Origin: Stichopus chloronotus
Lineage: Eukaryota; Echinodermata; Holothuroidea; Aspidochirotida; Stichopodidae
DNA length: 64,000 nucleotides
Direction of reading: 5' to 3'
NCBI GenBank assembly: GCA_021234535.1
Contig: CM037850.1
Span: forward strand, 18,861,388-18,925,387
A program made the position numbers and the translations under genes. The notes below the pieces were generated by a model. That model was given only the letters and a program-made list of their open reading frames with translations, was not told the DNA's origin and searched no databases. The stretch's first letter is position 1. Every line of letters begins with the position of its first letter. Positions 51,701-64,000 of this stretch are shown one piece after another.

Positions 51701-53498
51701 GCTTGTTCAACAAAGCTGCTTACTGTAGTGCTGAGGGGATTATTTGTATTCCGTTGTCCGATTGAGGTCCTGTCCACTTCCGAGCTGAGCTAGGCAAGGT
51801 CTCGCCCAAACTTGGGAAAGTGGTTAAGGACTGGGGGATATACCTCTCGTCCGTCGGATGGGGACGCCAATGCAGCTATGGTTTGCTTTGCGAATGTCTG
51901 GTTTTGTCCCCTTGAATCGTTTGCCTGTGGACACTTATCGGAAGGAGAAGGCGAATCTCGTTGGTGTTTATCTACCAGTCCCATGGGGGTTCCTGATCCA
52001 GAATTTTAAATTCATCGTTTACCCACAAAGTTGAAATTGTATTACTCTCACATGCCTGCTGTAAGGTTGGATATCCATATGAATAATTCAGAAACTGCAT
52101 TGCGTTAGAAGTTTACTACACCCTACATCAAAGCAGTGTACTTTTAAAGTGGCAGTGCTATTTTACATGCATGGTAGTCACAGTTTTTTTTTTTTTTTCA
52201 AACTAGGGCTGAGAAGTTTTGCAACCTTAAAAATAAATTAATACGGAATTTTGACAAACTAAGATTGATTTTAATCACTGAAAATTAAGTTGTTCTCCTC
52301 ACAAGCCATACAATATATGGAGCCCAATAGCCCATTGTAATGTACGTGTGGGTCGGGTGTGGGGGGAGGGCGTCGTCAGTATTTAAGGCAGGTATCTCCA
52401 TCCTCACCCCGTCACAGTGATATTGAGTGAATTGAAGTTAAACAATTTGAGGTTACACCCACGTACTTTAATCAGATATTGAGAAAAGTATAAAAACGTT
52501 CAAAAAATTGCAAGTTGAGCAATTTTTCCGACGTTAGTTTCTACATACTGTAAAAGTGTATCAGAAGTTAAGAATAACAAAGCATTGAATAGTATTTTTA
52601 GGGGGGAAGGTGGGAAAATAACTTACCTTGAAAACAGCACCGACGAAAAATCGAACTACAACGAAAGTCACATAAGATTGTGTCAATGACAGAGACAATT
52701 GAAGGACGTTAAAAATGGCCAATGCTATGATGATGGTTGGACGTCTTCCATATCTATCCGATAGAGTGCCTGCAAAGATGGATCCGATGGCAAAACCAGC
52801 CACTAGTAGACTCTGTGAGAGGCGGGGCAATATGTCTTTGCTACAAACCAAAGACCACTATGGCTGGTAATCAAAAGGAAAGGTAAATAAAACTAATTAG
52901 AGAGAACAATTTTGGTCTACGTTATTCTGAGAAAAGTTACACCTAATCGAACTGATAAAATATCACTTAATGATAAATAAGTAACACAAATAGGGTCGTC
53001 TGCTTTCTCGAAGGTAAAAACAAAACGATTGATACATTAGTATGAAGTAGTTGAAAGCCCCATCTCAGTAACTTTTAATTTCAATTACTATAGGAGATCA
53101 ATTAGTTTTTCTTTTCCTTATATACAACAGTTGAACTGTATCTTTCAATTACATACGTGTAAAAAAAAAAAAACACAAGTAGTATTTACTTCTGAAACGA
53201 TAGAATGGCCAGACACTGAGGTATCGAACCTCCAACTCCCACAAGCACGTGTTTCGTTGCTTAATCCAGGGTATGAATATTCTGTACATTCGGAATATAA
53301 ACCATTTTTGAAAGGCACGCTCTCCTCTAGGCTGTATCCTGAATGATTCGAGCAATGGTGCGGTACCAACTTGGCTAAAAATACATTGTTTAAAACCAAA
53401 AATGACGTTTCAATGTTCACAAGCATCGTAGTGATCACAAGCAACACTTGTGTCCTGCCCAAAGGGCCGGCTAATGAAAGGACGTTATCAACATCCAT
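42707..53498 (-). CDS. SLC22-family organic ion transporter
   Basis: Nine exons, all GT-AG: 53498-53190, 52857-52627, 50238-50042, 49597-49319, 49103-48969, 47416-47331, 46732-46612, 43371-43299, 42910-42707, giving 544 residues, the usual SLC22 length. A major-facilitator protein of 12 membrane spans in the plasma membrane is expected. Visible features are an N-terminal span (TQVLLVITTML), a large extracellular loop with several Cys and N-glycosylation sites (residues ~45-100), the SIVSEW junction, the MFS signature GTLSDRYGRRP (133-143), PESVRWL (249-255), GNPYLNFF near 358-365, and a SDLFPTTIR segment near 444-452. The tail is short and charged. Family members move organic cations, carnitine or organic anions; the subtype cannot be told from sequence alone. 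Start chosen at MDVDNVL, the family-typical beginning. Intron 7 holds R1 copy 3. Confidence 0.9.
43668..43694. repeat. (TA)n microsatellite in SLC22 intron 8 to 7 region
   Basis: Pure TA run inside intron 7 of the transporter, upstream of exon 8. Confidence 0.95.
44095..45311 (+). repeat. R1 dispersed repeat, copy 3 (most complete)
   Basis: The best-preserved R1 copy, in intron 7 of the SLC22 gene and antisense to it. The left end is an AATAATGTT...GACATTATCC hairpin (44085-44115). Then follows a unique stretch, then several ~150-170 bp tandem units with AATTGG.TCTAATAGTTCTCAA and CAAAATTGGCTTTTTT landmarks (for example 44521 and 44674). An (AC)n tract comes next (45059-45099), then the CATGGTCACTCTACCATGG block. 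The right end is a 34-bp palindrome at 45278-45311. No transposase or RT frame; open frames on either strand are repeat by-products. Class unknown. Confidence 0.75.
47976..48205. mobile_element. Foldback/MITE-like element with ~60-bp inverted arms
   Basis: The left arm (47976-48042: TTAGA, GGTTAAAAAAGTTAACCAAC, CGTATGTCAA, ATATTGGT) and the right arm (48139-48205, reverse complement) match at most positions, with about 95 bp between. The unit lies in SLC22 intron 5 (between 48968 and 47417). No clear target duplication was found beyond the TTAGA/TCTAA ends. It has no coding capacity. Confidence 0.65.
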
Positions 53499-54486
53499 GA
53501 TGAATTCTGATTGACTTCAGATATGCGTTGGTTCTGTCGAATACCTGCATACAGACATGTCTAACCAGACAGATGCTAACCAAAAAATCTCCGCCGGAGG
53601 TACTGCAGTTGCTTTTCTGTGACAAGTTCATAAATCTACTGCAAACATTAAAGAGACTATTTGCATAGACATTGCATACCTCTAGGCAGTAATACATACC
53701 TCAACCCGCTTACTTCTGGTGGCGATGTCTTAAAGAGTGCTGGAACAAATCTTGTTACGTCTATAAAATGATCTAAAAAGGACAAATTGCCCAGTAACTG
53801 TAATGGGAAAACCTCCATTTAGTGCACCCCTCCCCCGCGGCACAGCCCTGGCCATGCTCCTCAGGTAATACCATGAAGCTTACTGTAAAATCACACAGAG
53901 ATAAATACGTTATCCTTACAGAAGCTCCTGATCACCTGTCCACTCAAAGTTAGTTACATTTTACTATTTTAGTAAAATCGGCGTTTACTTTGCGCTACGC
54001 ATGAAATCAAAGAAATGTAGTATCACTGAGCTCTTCGTCTTTAGAATAGAAGTAAGTTAAAGAAATTTAAATGTTCAGATTAATATATTCTAAAATTATA
54101 CACTGTTTGCTAAAAGGAAACGTTTTCCTTGAACATTAAACATGGTACACACTTCAGGGATATGGCCTTTAAGCTTAAAACTAATGTATTAAAGGTCAGA
54201 TTAATCGGAATTTAGGCTGAAAATTTACGACTACATAGAAATAGTAAACAACTGAAACATTGTGTTTGTATCGAGAACACATTCGACGTAAAATATTTAA
54301 AAGTATGTTGATAATTGATGTGACCTTTGGTGAACGAGTAACTGGGGACATATAGCTCCAGATTGAGAGGGTAGAAAACAAAACATGAAGTTAAACATTG
54401 TGTCAGTATCTACTATTGTGTGAAAGTTGAACAATGCCTCCTGTTGTCTGTGTAAGGTTACAAAAATTCAGACATGCTGCAGCGTA

Positions 54487-56060
<1,574 letters not shown>

Positions 56061-56202
56061 GAAAGGAGCTATATAAAATTGTGGATAACAGATGAACCAA
56101 AGGCGTAATAGAGTGCTCAATACAACATACGGGTAGAGCAATGTAGAAATAATCACAATGAGCCCGGTTAAAAGTTATTCATGTTTATTTCCGCCATTTG
56201 AA

Positions 56203-56229
56203 GTTTCACGGGCGGAGCCCGATCTTCAG
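56203..56229 (-). ncRNA. Hammerhead-like core, 5' of the minus-strand RT (weak)
   Basis: The minus strand reads CTGAAGA, a CGGGC/GCCCG hairpin (with a T-T mismatch at its base), then GAAAC, which fits the hammerhead core CUGANGA-stem II-GAAA. I cannot identify stem III or the cleavage triplet, so it may be decayed. Penelope-like elements are known to carry hammerheads in their terminal repeats. Confidence 0.3.
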
Positions 56230-56339
56230 GCAGGTAACACAACTGAATTGAAAAAGTGAGGAGGCGGTAGGAGCCTACGGAAAACATATGCTATACATAC
56301 TTCAGGGACAAACTACACAGTGATTCAGCTATACATGTT

Positions 56340-57420
56340 GATCAAGGGCCAAATTGCAAATTCGAAGATTCCGGTGATTTATACCATGCTTCGAAAGCCC
56401 TCCAAGTCAAACCTCCGGGTAGACCTATTGTTTCGGGAATCGGCAGTTTGACGGAACACATTTCAGGTTACATTGATACTGAACTCAATCCACTACTCAC
56501 CACCATCCCTAGTTTCATTAAGGACACCACCCATTTCCTACAAATTTTACAAAGCATTGACAAACTTCCTAAGGATGCTCTCCTGATCACTATGGACGTG
56601 TCATCCTTGTACTCCGATATACCACATGACGAGGAGATTCACGCCTGTGAAAACTTCCTACGTAAGTGCAATTTTGAGGACGATTGTATTCGTGATATCT
56701 GCAATATTATTCGGTTCATCCTGTCACACAATCATTTTGAATTTAACTCCCGACACTTTCTTCAAATCAAGGGTACAGCCATGGGGACCAAAATGGCACC
56801 CAGCTATGCCATCATTTTTATGACCTTTCTAGAACAAAAAATTCTATTTCTATAATTCATTACCATAGGTACATAGACGACATTTAAACACACGATGTGG
56901 ACTACCTCCAGGATTTCAGTCAGTATGTTAATAATTTTCATGACAGTATCAAGTTTACTTTAGAGTACTCTAGTACATCCATCCCATTCTTAGATGTCTT
57001 AGTTCGAATTGTTGATCAATCCATTACCACATCCCTGCACACCAAACCTACTGATGGCCACAGCTACTTAAACTTTTACAGCTGCCACCCAACCAGCCTT
57101 AAGTCTATAAGTCTAGCATCTATAGTCAATGCTGCTGTATTAAAAGCATTTATTCTAACCCTCTCGATAAACAAGTGGGCAACCTTGCTAACCACTTTCT
57201 ACGAAGAAATAACCTCCTGAAATTCATCAAAAAAGAAATCTTCAAAGCCTCCAAATCTGACAGAAACAGCCCTCTTACTTACAAAAGTAAAAGTTCTGAT
57301 AATTCTCGGATTCCCATGGTATTTGAATTTAATAATATTATCACGAATCTGTCAAAACCCCTTATGAAAGATTTCAAATACCTTAAGTTGGACCCGGACA
57401 TCCGTGATTTATTCAGTTAA
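56340..57420 (+). pseudogene. Penelope-like reverse transcriptase
   Basis: The frame 56448-56855 contains the PLE-type fingers/palm: GYIDTELNPL, LLITMDVSSLYSDIPH (motif A), and FLQIKGTAMGTKMAPSYA (motif B). After a frameshift, YHRYIDDI (motif C, about 56861-56884) is followed immediately by TAA. A third frame (56897-57220) carries SIPFLDV and the thumb. A fourth (57175-57420) carries LRRNNLL, IPMVFEFN and PDIRDLFS. The enzyme would prime cDNA synthesis at the nicked target. The frameshifts and in-frame stop show that it is dead. Confidence 0.8.
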
Positions 57421-58206
57421 CACCCTCACCATGCCAGACGACTATCCCCCAACTTACGATCATTGCTCACCTCATCTAAACTTCCTCTACCCCGTACTAG
57501 CAATGGTAACCATGCTTGTAAAAAACCACGTTGCCAAATATGCAAACACATCATCACTGATGCTGTATTCACCCCCCAGGTACCACCGTGAGAATTACGG
57601 TTCCACGTTCAGACTACGCTTTTATAATCACAAAAAGTCTATTCGGGACAATACACGGGTTACTCAGTAGGGGAACACTTTAACTTACCTCTTCATAATA
57701 TTAACCATCTTAAAGCAGGATGTGCTGCTTGAAGGAAACAAATAGCCTTTATCATTTATTATCCATCATTCTCTTCCATTCGATAGAAATCTGGAAAATA
57801 CCATCTGCGATATGTTTCACACAGGGGATTTTTTTCGGCTAGAAAGTTAGTAGAAACAGGCCCTGTAGTAAATATGCGGCGCTTCCGTGCGAAGGCCCCA
57901 CTACGAAAACGCATTGTTTCGGGAAATTGGGCTTTATTTGGACATAGAAACCACTGCACGGTAGTTTGTACAGCTTTTTACAACTACACAAAATATAGCC
58001 AGTCTTTTGGTGCACTTTTGACAAGTGCAGGAATAACAGCACATCCTGCTTTAAATGTATTCTTCTCAGCTCTCCATTTACGTCACAAAAAATCGCCGTA
58101 AAGCTGAAACCAAATGGGTCCTTCACCTCAATAGAAACATTTTGGGTCTGAATAGAGATTTAGGGATAATCCATGATTACACCTTCCACAATCCCTGCTC
58201 AACTTG
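57421..58206 (+). pseudogene. Penelope-like GIY-YIG endonuclease region, broken
   Basis: Retains a Cys-rich lead-in (GNHACKKPRCQICKH-type, about 57502-57550), RLRFYNHKKSIR (about 57606-57640) and, after a frameshift, EHFNLPLHNINHLK, the family-typical end of the nuclease. The GIY-YIG core itself is largely missing. The frame is then split by the TTAA-flanked insertion. The C-terminal RRKAETKWVLHLNR and GLNRDLG segment resumes at 58094 and stops at 58204-58206. Confidence 0.7.
57714..58050. mobile_element. TTAA-flanked 337-bp TIR element inside the Penelope element
   Basis: Perfect 14-bp terminal inverted repeats AGCAGGATGTGCTG (57714-57727) and CAGCACATCCTGCT (58037-58050) are flanked by TTAA on both sides (57710-57713 and 58051-58054). 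Removing the insert makes the endonuclease-side sequence continue into the C-terminal region, which supports the exact boundaries. TTAA target duplications are typical of piggyBac-type elements, but the ends do not begin CCC, so the superfamily is open. No transposase frame. Confidence 0.75.
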
Positions 58207-58270
58207 ACCAACCATGACCTTCAGCTGCCAACCTTTTCTTTGTAACTCTTTGTATCCAGTAACCTCTAAG

Positions 58271-58300
58271 CTAATGAAGAACACAGGCGTGTTCTAAAAT
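58271..58300 (+). ncRNA. Decayed hammerhead ribozyme motif in Penelope 3' end
   Basis: CTAATGA, then a perfect 7-bp stem AGAACAC/GTGTTCT with an AGGC loop, then AAAATT. The hammerhead core should read CTGATGA-stem II-GAAA, so one G is changed in the first part and the GAAA box is altered. Its position, about 65 bp after the stop codon of the Penelope C-terminus, is where such elements carry the ribozyme. Confidence 0.5.
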
Positions 58301-58309
58301 TTCATCTTA

Positions 58310-60520
58310 TTTACTACATTACATATACATTGTTAAATTATCCTTATATTGTTCTCCAAAATGTCAACCGGCCTACTGGCCACTCTGTCAATTCTCATAT
58401 TTCCATTTTGTGTATGGAGCGTACGTGGACACCAACGTTTTGAGATGTAGTCCAGTCAATCTATCGATTGACCTGGAAAAAGAAGGCAACAGAAATTATT
58501 TAAATTGCGTTGGCTTCAAAAAGCTTCGCTCTATAACATATCCAACATCCTGAAACATCCTGATAGCGTACACTTGTCAAAATTGCATGATTATGCTACT
58601 AAATGTTCGTTATAAGCAACTGCACCCAGTGGATAACAGGTATGTTTATGAGTCTGAAAAGTGAGCATTTAGTTTCTTCTTATGTATCTAACTGTAACCC
58701 TGCGACATGATATCATGTATGATATACATGTTTCGAAACATCAACGTGAAACTTTCCAAACCTACGTATGAGAGTGTAACTGTGGCAGAATGCGTACCGA
58801 ATTGTCTACACTAAGAAGCCATTCTCGCCAACAACATTTTCAGTTTTTGTTTTAGTGAGGTTGCAAATCCTCATCGCCGTAGGTCAGGTTAATAAACTCA
58901 TGATGTGATGATCTGCATGATCTGTTAATCATCGATCTTTTAAAGTACTTCAGCTGCAGTAGGTCAATACAAGGCCTATGCTTTCTTGAGCTGCATGGCA
59001 GGAAGGGGGGGGGGAACTCGTTATGTGCTTGGCTTCATGTACTTTGCGCGAATCATATGCAGTCGATTATCTAAAATGTCTTTTGAATATTTTATTGTAT
59101 ACATAACATCGTGATTACTATAAAGGTCGTTGACTTCTATCTTGTTTTGTATGGCATATCTCAGATCTACCGTGAACATTACCAATTGATTCATTTTGGT
59201 GGCGGGCTAGAAGTGTTACCACGCGAAATAAATCGAAACCCCCATGGATCTTTTTAATCCGTGTATAGCCGAACAGATTTCCCCCTAAAACATGACAAAT
59301 CCGTCCCTCTTAAAGTCTGTTACATTTTCAATCGCTGCTTACATATAATTACTACCTCAAGGAGAACCTAAAGCACTGTCCAGCCTTAACATCTAACAGT
59401 AATTTGAGGTTTCTGCCTAGCATTTGTCAGGTCATTTCTACATCGTGGGTAGAATGACTGCCAAAAATTGGAGGGCGTAAATCAGAAGACAAGTTTGACG
59501 TAAGACCATACCCAACACCGCCTTTGATGTTATGAGGTATCTATGTACAAATTTAAAAAAGAGCAGACTCTGCATGAAAAAACACTGGAAACATTGGGAA
59601 GTCTAAAGAGTGTTTTCGTATTTTCGCTTTTGTTGTGCCTATCTTGATTTTGAAAGTCGGTCCTAAAAGAGAGGCACCCTAGTTTCAGGGGGGGGGGGGG
59701 GACCTTACAATGAAATCTTTCCAGGACTTGTTTTTAATAGAGAAAACGCGACGAATGAATAGATTACAGTTGCCACTAATACGATTTATTCTTTTGAAGT
59801 GCTTTTCTATACCTCAGATATAATCAATTATGTTTTATCCGTTTACACATTTATGTGTAAAAGTGAGACAAAATGTAACTTTTTGCAAAAACAGAAAATG
59901 CCCTATTTACTCCCACTCGAGACAAAACAAAAGATGAGTTTGCATATATACACCACATAGCGTAAAAGAGAGACATGTTGTTGTTGTCTTGGAATGAACC
60001 AAAAGTATTGCTTGGTAACGAGAGGGTTTTATCATTTGTGTTGCCTCTGTTCTGGCTGTGAAGTCACATAATGTACACACTACTGCTAGAGAACAGCATT
60101 TTTACCAGCTGATACAAGTAAGGACCGCCAATGTTCCTGAAAGAGTTATAATCCTGTAGAGCAGTGGGTTCCATTCTTTTCCAGCTCAGCGCCTCAAATG
60201 GATTGTGGAAAGAGTCCTACCTCTCCCTCCCTCCCTTTAAACTTAGTAAATTATCACGTTCTTTTGTCAATACAATGCAAAGTTTTATTCATAATCAATA
60301 AGTTCAGTATCTTACACTAGTCACCCTGGTAATTTAACTTATCCCTTTCTTCTCTAGCTTTACAAGGACGCAGAGCGACAAATCCCCGATTCACTGTTGG
60401 TAAGATAGCGACCTACCTTTTTCGTGTCCTATTTGTGTATTTTAACTCGTACCGACTCATGCATGTGACAGTTTCAAATACCTTAATAATAATGCCGTAA
60501 AGCAATTCGATTGCTGGACC
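58310..60520. other. Intergenic stretch, nothing recognised
   Basis: Moderately AT-rich with (G)n runs near 59007 and 59690. One short palindrome GTCAATCTATCGATTGAC lies near 58453. No exon, RNA gene or repeat partner was found. Confidence 0.5.
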
Positions 60521-60529
60521 AGAATATGT

Positions 60530-62129
60530 ATTAGCGTTACAAAAGTGGATACAAGCTGACAAAATTTTAAAAAGCACGCTTGAACACAATGTAAAGTAAT
60601 TCCTTTGATTATTTTTTACCGAAACGTCTGTGATTTATAAATGCTAGGCCAGAAATTAGGAGCATTGTATACTCTCTTTACAGAAGAAAAAAGCAAACAA
60701 ATTGAAAGCAGCACCTTTGAAAGCAGCAACTTAAGCAAAAAAAAAAATGAAATTCAAACCAGAAGCAAGAACCGAAAACAAAACACAGAACACCTCCGAC
60801 AGAGAACAAAACAGAAATGAAGACAATCAGGCAACATGATGAATAACAACGTTTCAAATGCTACGTTACGTTCACGTTACGTTAATGCTGTTAGCGGTGG
60901 CGTTATCCTGATGACAGCGATAGAGAGCGAATGCAAGGTCTGACCTTCCACGTACACGGACCACAATAATTCTGACATACCGCCACTAATTTGACGCCAA
61001 CGGCTACTCTACTCTCCACTACTTTCCCCACCTCTATAAAGAGCAAGATTTCCACCACATTCTGTCACTGATTTGTCCCTATCCTTTGACAAGAACCCCG
61101 TTCACTACCTGCCTTACTCTTACGACATGTCCCCTTCCCTCCTGAAGCTATATGTATGTTTCGTGATACACGAGGAGAGAGACAGAATTTGTGGCTCTGT
61201 GCAGCTTGTACGACACAAATTATATGCCAGAAAACATAATTCAACTCAGATGGGTACAAAATAAAGTACGAATTCCTCAACAAGTTCACGCCCAAACAGA
61301 TACTGAAACATTCAAAGCTATACAGACAATCATGCAGACGCATTGGCAATAGGGTTCTTTGAAGTTGTATCTAATGTACAATTTTTAAAGTGTATTTGAT
61401 AATGCCGATACGTCTCCTATGTTTTTACTTTACAGGGCCAGCAAGTATCATTTTCATCAATATGGGAACGCATATCTGGTCAAAACCTTCGTTGTTTGTA
61501 CCCGTCGATGAAACGTGTGACAGTCAAATGGTCTGTAGAGAAGCTTCACCTCTGAGACCAAACTTCCAACTATGCAAACGCAATGACCTTACAATGTGCT
61601 AATCAAGAAGGCGGCAAAATGATCTCTTTGTGGAACATCGTCTGGTACGATAAACTGCAGTCTTCCTTCACAGCAAACAGGGGTGCTCGGGGTAAGATAT
61701 CTCATTGCGACATAAATACAAGACTTACGGTGCTTTGTTTGTCGGAATACTGTGTTAGTAATTTGTCCACCCCTCTTGCTTGAAATATGTTTTAAACGAT
61801 TGTGACAAACCATTAAAAAACTAAAGAAATGTTGTAACCTGTTAGTGTTTATTTTATGGCCAAATAGTTTTGGCTCAGACGGTTGCCCTTGACCAACTTA
61901 ACATACCTTAAGGTGTATGATGATCAGTTACACATAACAAATGACAGAGATTTATTACACCAACTGTTGGAGAAGGAAGTTATTCATACGCTTTTCTCAT
62001 ACATACCGACATCCTAATTGTAAAGTGCAATGTTTCAATAGTTATCTTGAATTAAGAACTGCAGAAATTGCCTTACAGAGAAATAACTCTATGTCTCCAG
62101 TCTCTTTTACTCCAGTCAGACCATAGTTT
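60530..62129 (-). repeat. 3' flank of gene C, homologous to flanks of A and B
   Basis: Matches the gene B flank from about 29340 to 31775 in the same orientation, with gaps. Shared blocks include AGTAATTCCTTTGATTAT near 60595 (B 29410), the CTGCTTTCA/AAAGCAGCA region, and the block around 61640-61720 corresponding to B 31280-31370. Short frames in A and B here (ISYRAALYA.NKG) are not preserved in C, so the conservation is not coding. Confidence 0.65.
61951..61956 (-). promoter_or_regulatory. Poly(A) signal of gene C
   Basis: AATAAA on the minus strand in the GTAATAAA context shared with genes A and B, about 175 bp after the stop. Confidence 0.55.
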
Positions 62130-63523
62130 TTACTTTAACATTTCTGATAGTTGATCCCTAATCTTGTTGCCTGAAGGATCAACCAAAATCTGCTTAAAAG
62201 TCGACTCTACGAAATCGCTGGTCGGCATACGAAGATTTGGATTTTCACTTTTAACGCATTTCTTGATAACTTCTGCAACCTCTGCACCAGTCTGCTCCTG
62301 GTTTGTGATCATGCCACCCACATGTACCATGTATTTGTCGAGGAGAGTTTTGGTTACAGGGTCCATTTCCTCTTTCTTCTTAGCTGCATCCTTGTGGTCG
62401 GAGAAACCAGGGATCGTGCCTTGATTATTTGCGTCGATGTTATTTATGAAAGCAGTCTTCACCGGACCGGGTTGAATGGAAGTCACTCTGTGTAATAAGC
62501 GATCGTTAAAATGAAAGAGACCGACAAATACAATGGTATGGAGGGAGCAGACCTACTTGGGCTTAAGGGACGAAAAGCAAACAATGGTAATAGTTAAAAA
62601 TAAAAATTGCAGAAACTTTTTTTATATAGAGGCAGCTATAATGTAATATCTCTCCTCTCTTCCCTTCGCCTTGCTTCAGCTCCGTCACAGTACGTAGATA
62701 TGAAAATAATCATGAAAGTTGTTTGGAATCTAATCCAAATTTTAACTTTTTTCTTCGTTTAGAGTTCTGTTCCTTGACTGCGTTAAAAGACCTACCTCGG
62801 GACTCAGAACCCCGCACTGGCATAGGATTCTCTTGGTAGGCTGATGGATATTGTGCATAGTGCTTACAGACTATTGTGATGTTCGGATATGCTTAAAACA
62901 TTTGTGATTTTGTCTTACCTAAGTAACCTTATTGTGTGCGACTACAGAACATTTATTATCACATATTCTTGATTTTGTACCATAACGTAGTAATGGAGAT
63001 ACATTAGCAATTTTACCTGATATTAAACTGCAGTAGATAAGGTGCGAGGCAACCCACGAAGCCCTCTATTGCAAACTTAGTTGCTACGTAAAAATCGTTA
63101 AACGCACCCGCTGAAACAGAAACGAAAGGAAATGAATGAAGTTCCAAATAGATATGAGTATAAATATGATTATACGGTACAATTGTTACAATTTCAATGT
63201 TAACATTTGTAGAAGTGATATATGTGCCATATGTAGCGTTGATGTGTACTTGTCAAGCAAACGTCTCGGAAATGGATCAACACATAGCACACATTTACAG
63301 ACGATATAGGCGGAAATACCTGAAACGTAGTGTTTATACTTACGCATAAACCCTACCAAGGAAGAGATGAATATTATTTGTCCTGATTTTCGTTTTTTCA
63401 TCTCACGTACTGCCTCCTGTGTTAATCTCATTGTTCCGAAGACATTCGTCTGGAAGAGAGACTGCATCTGCTCCAAAGTTACTGTCTCAAAGGCTTGGAA
63501 TTGTCCAGAGGCTGCATTGTTTA
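62130..63523 (-). CDS. RDH8-like short-chain dehydrogenase, gene C (exons 3-5, partial)
   Basis: Minus-strand exons 63523-63344 (180 nt), 63110-63017 (94 nt) and 62487-62130 (358 nt) correspond to exons 3, 4 and 5 of genes A and B, with the same phases. Exons 1 and 2 must lie beyond the right edge of the window. The visible part keeps NNAA, TNVFGTMRLTQ with the catalytic Asn, the ISS Ser, YVATK (Tyr/Lys pair) and QPGPVKTAF, and the frame is open to the stop. Exon 5 has HKD before AAKKKEE where B has the longer insert and A has none. It probably encodes an active enzyme of retinoid or steroid type. It has the same orientation as gene B, about 30 kb away, with the SLC22 gene between. Confidence 0.85.
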
Positions 63524-64000
63524 CTGTTAATCAAAGTTGAAACAATCATTTGTACGATAATCTTTAAAAGACTGCCTAGTAATCTTGAAAAGGAGACGAC
63601 AATTTTGATCTTGCGAGAATTGTCTTTGTGAAGTTACTGTAGACGTAGATCAGTACAAAGAGAAATTATTTCTCAGGTAGTAAACCGTCGACACAAAAAA
63701 GTGGACAGTTCTGAGGAAAGGTGTACGTTGGTCTGCTATTCGATTTCGGGTCAACTTGATCGCCGGTTGGACTTGATCAAGACCACGTGAAACAGAGAGA
63801 CTTACCTGCTCAGACCACCTGCGACCAAACCGATATCGGTATTGAGTAAATCGCTTAATTAACCTGACTCTCAGAACAAAAATGAAGCAATGGATAACGA
63901 AAGAATATTCAGTATGAAGTAACTGTAACTCATCTCTTAAAGCACAAAATTACGTCAGTAATAGCTATCGTTAAGAAAATACACAAATGGAACACAAAAA

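Larger units (their letters stand above)
56280..58310 (+). mobile_element. Penelope-like retroelement, 5'-truncated and interrupted
   Basis: Plus-strand element whose order is RT (56340-57420), linker, a shrunken GIY-YIG endonuclease region (57480-57713), a 337-bp inserted element (57714-58050), the C-terminal WVLHLNR...GLN segment (58094-58206), and a 3' tail with a hammerhead-like motif (58271-58300). Several frameshifts and a stop right after the RT active site disable it. RT followed by GIY-YIG with this C-terminus is diagnostic of Penelope-like elements. Confidence 0.8.

Noticed and set aside
51780..52010. GC-richer 200-bp block with frames on both strands as a SINE or exon
   Set aside because: No A/B box promoter pattern, no second copy in the window and no recognised protein.

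Overview
This is AT-rich animal nuclear DNA: genes carry GT-AG introns with small exons, and the rest is transposon fragments, microsatellites and decayed gene copies. The gene families (an RDH8/HSD17B1-like short-chain dehydrogenase cluster and an SLC22 transporter) together with L1/Tx1-like, Penelope-like and hAT-like elements suggest a marine invertebrate deuterostome, perhaps an echinoderm such as a sea cucumber. That assignment is inference; nothing in the window proves it.

Layout. 1-5650: two broken L1/Tx1-type LINEs, a + strand 3' part and a - strand copy with endonuclease, reverse transcriptase and C-terminal zinc motif. 5810-6390: a degenerate ~50-60 bp minisatellite. 8.5-9.5 kb: repeats. 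9.7-10.5 kb: a decayed dehydrogenase copy. 12.4-20.5 kb (+) and 39.0-31.8 kb (-): two intact five-exon RDH8-like genes (A, 295 aa; B, 308 aa) facing each other as the arms of a large inverted duplication (about 11.0-23.6 kb against 28.7-39.5 kb). The spacer holds a copy of a novel-looking repeat family (here called R1) and a broken fifth exon. 53.5-42.7 kb (-): a complete nine-exon SLC22 transporter gene (544 aa), with another R1 copy in intron 7. 54.5-58.3 kb: two reverse-transcriptase elements head to head, one cut off at a long (TA)n tract, the other Penelope-like and split by a small TTAA-flanked element. 60.5-64.0 kb: the 3' half (exons 3-5 and 3' flank) of a third RDH8-like gene, C, which runs off the window end.

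The dehydrogenase copies share exon sizes (99/169/180/94 nt, then a variable last exon), intron sequence, 5' flank and poly(A) region, so they arose by segmental duplication rather than retroposition. Copies A and B, and where it can be compared C, give natural empty sites. These date and delimit an hAT-like insertion in intron 4 of A and a Mutator-like insertion with 27-bp inverted repeats in intron 2 of A. Apart from the dehydrogenases and the transporter I see no other convincing gene; most long stretches between exons are intronic or intergenic repeats.
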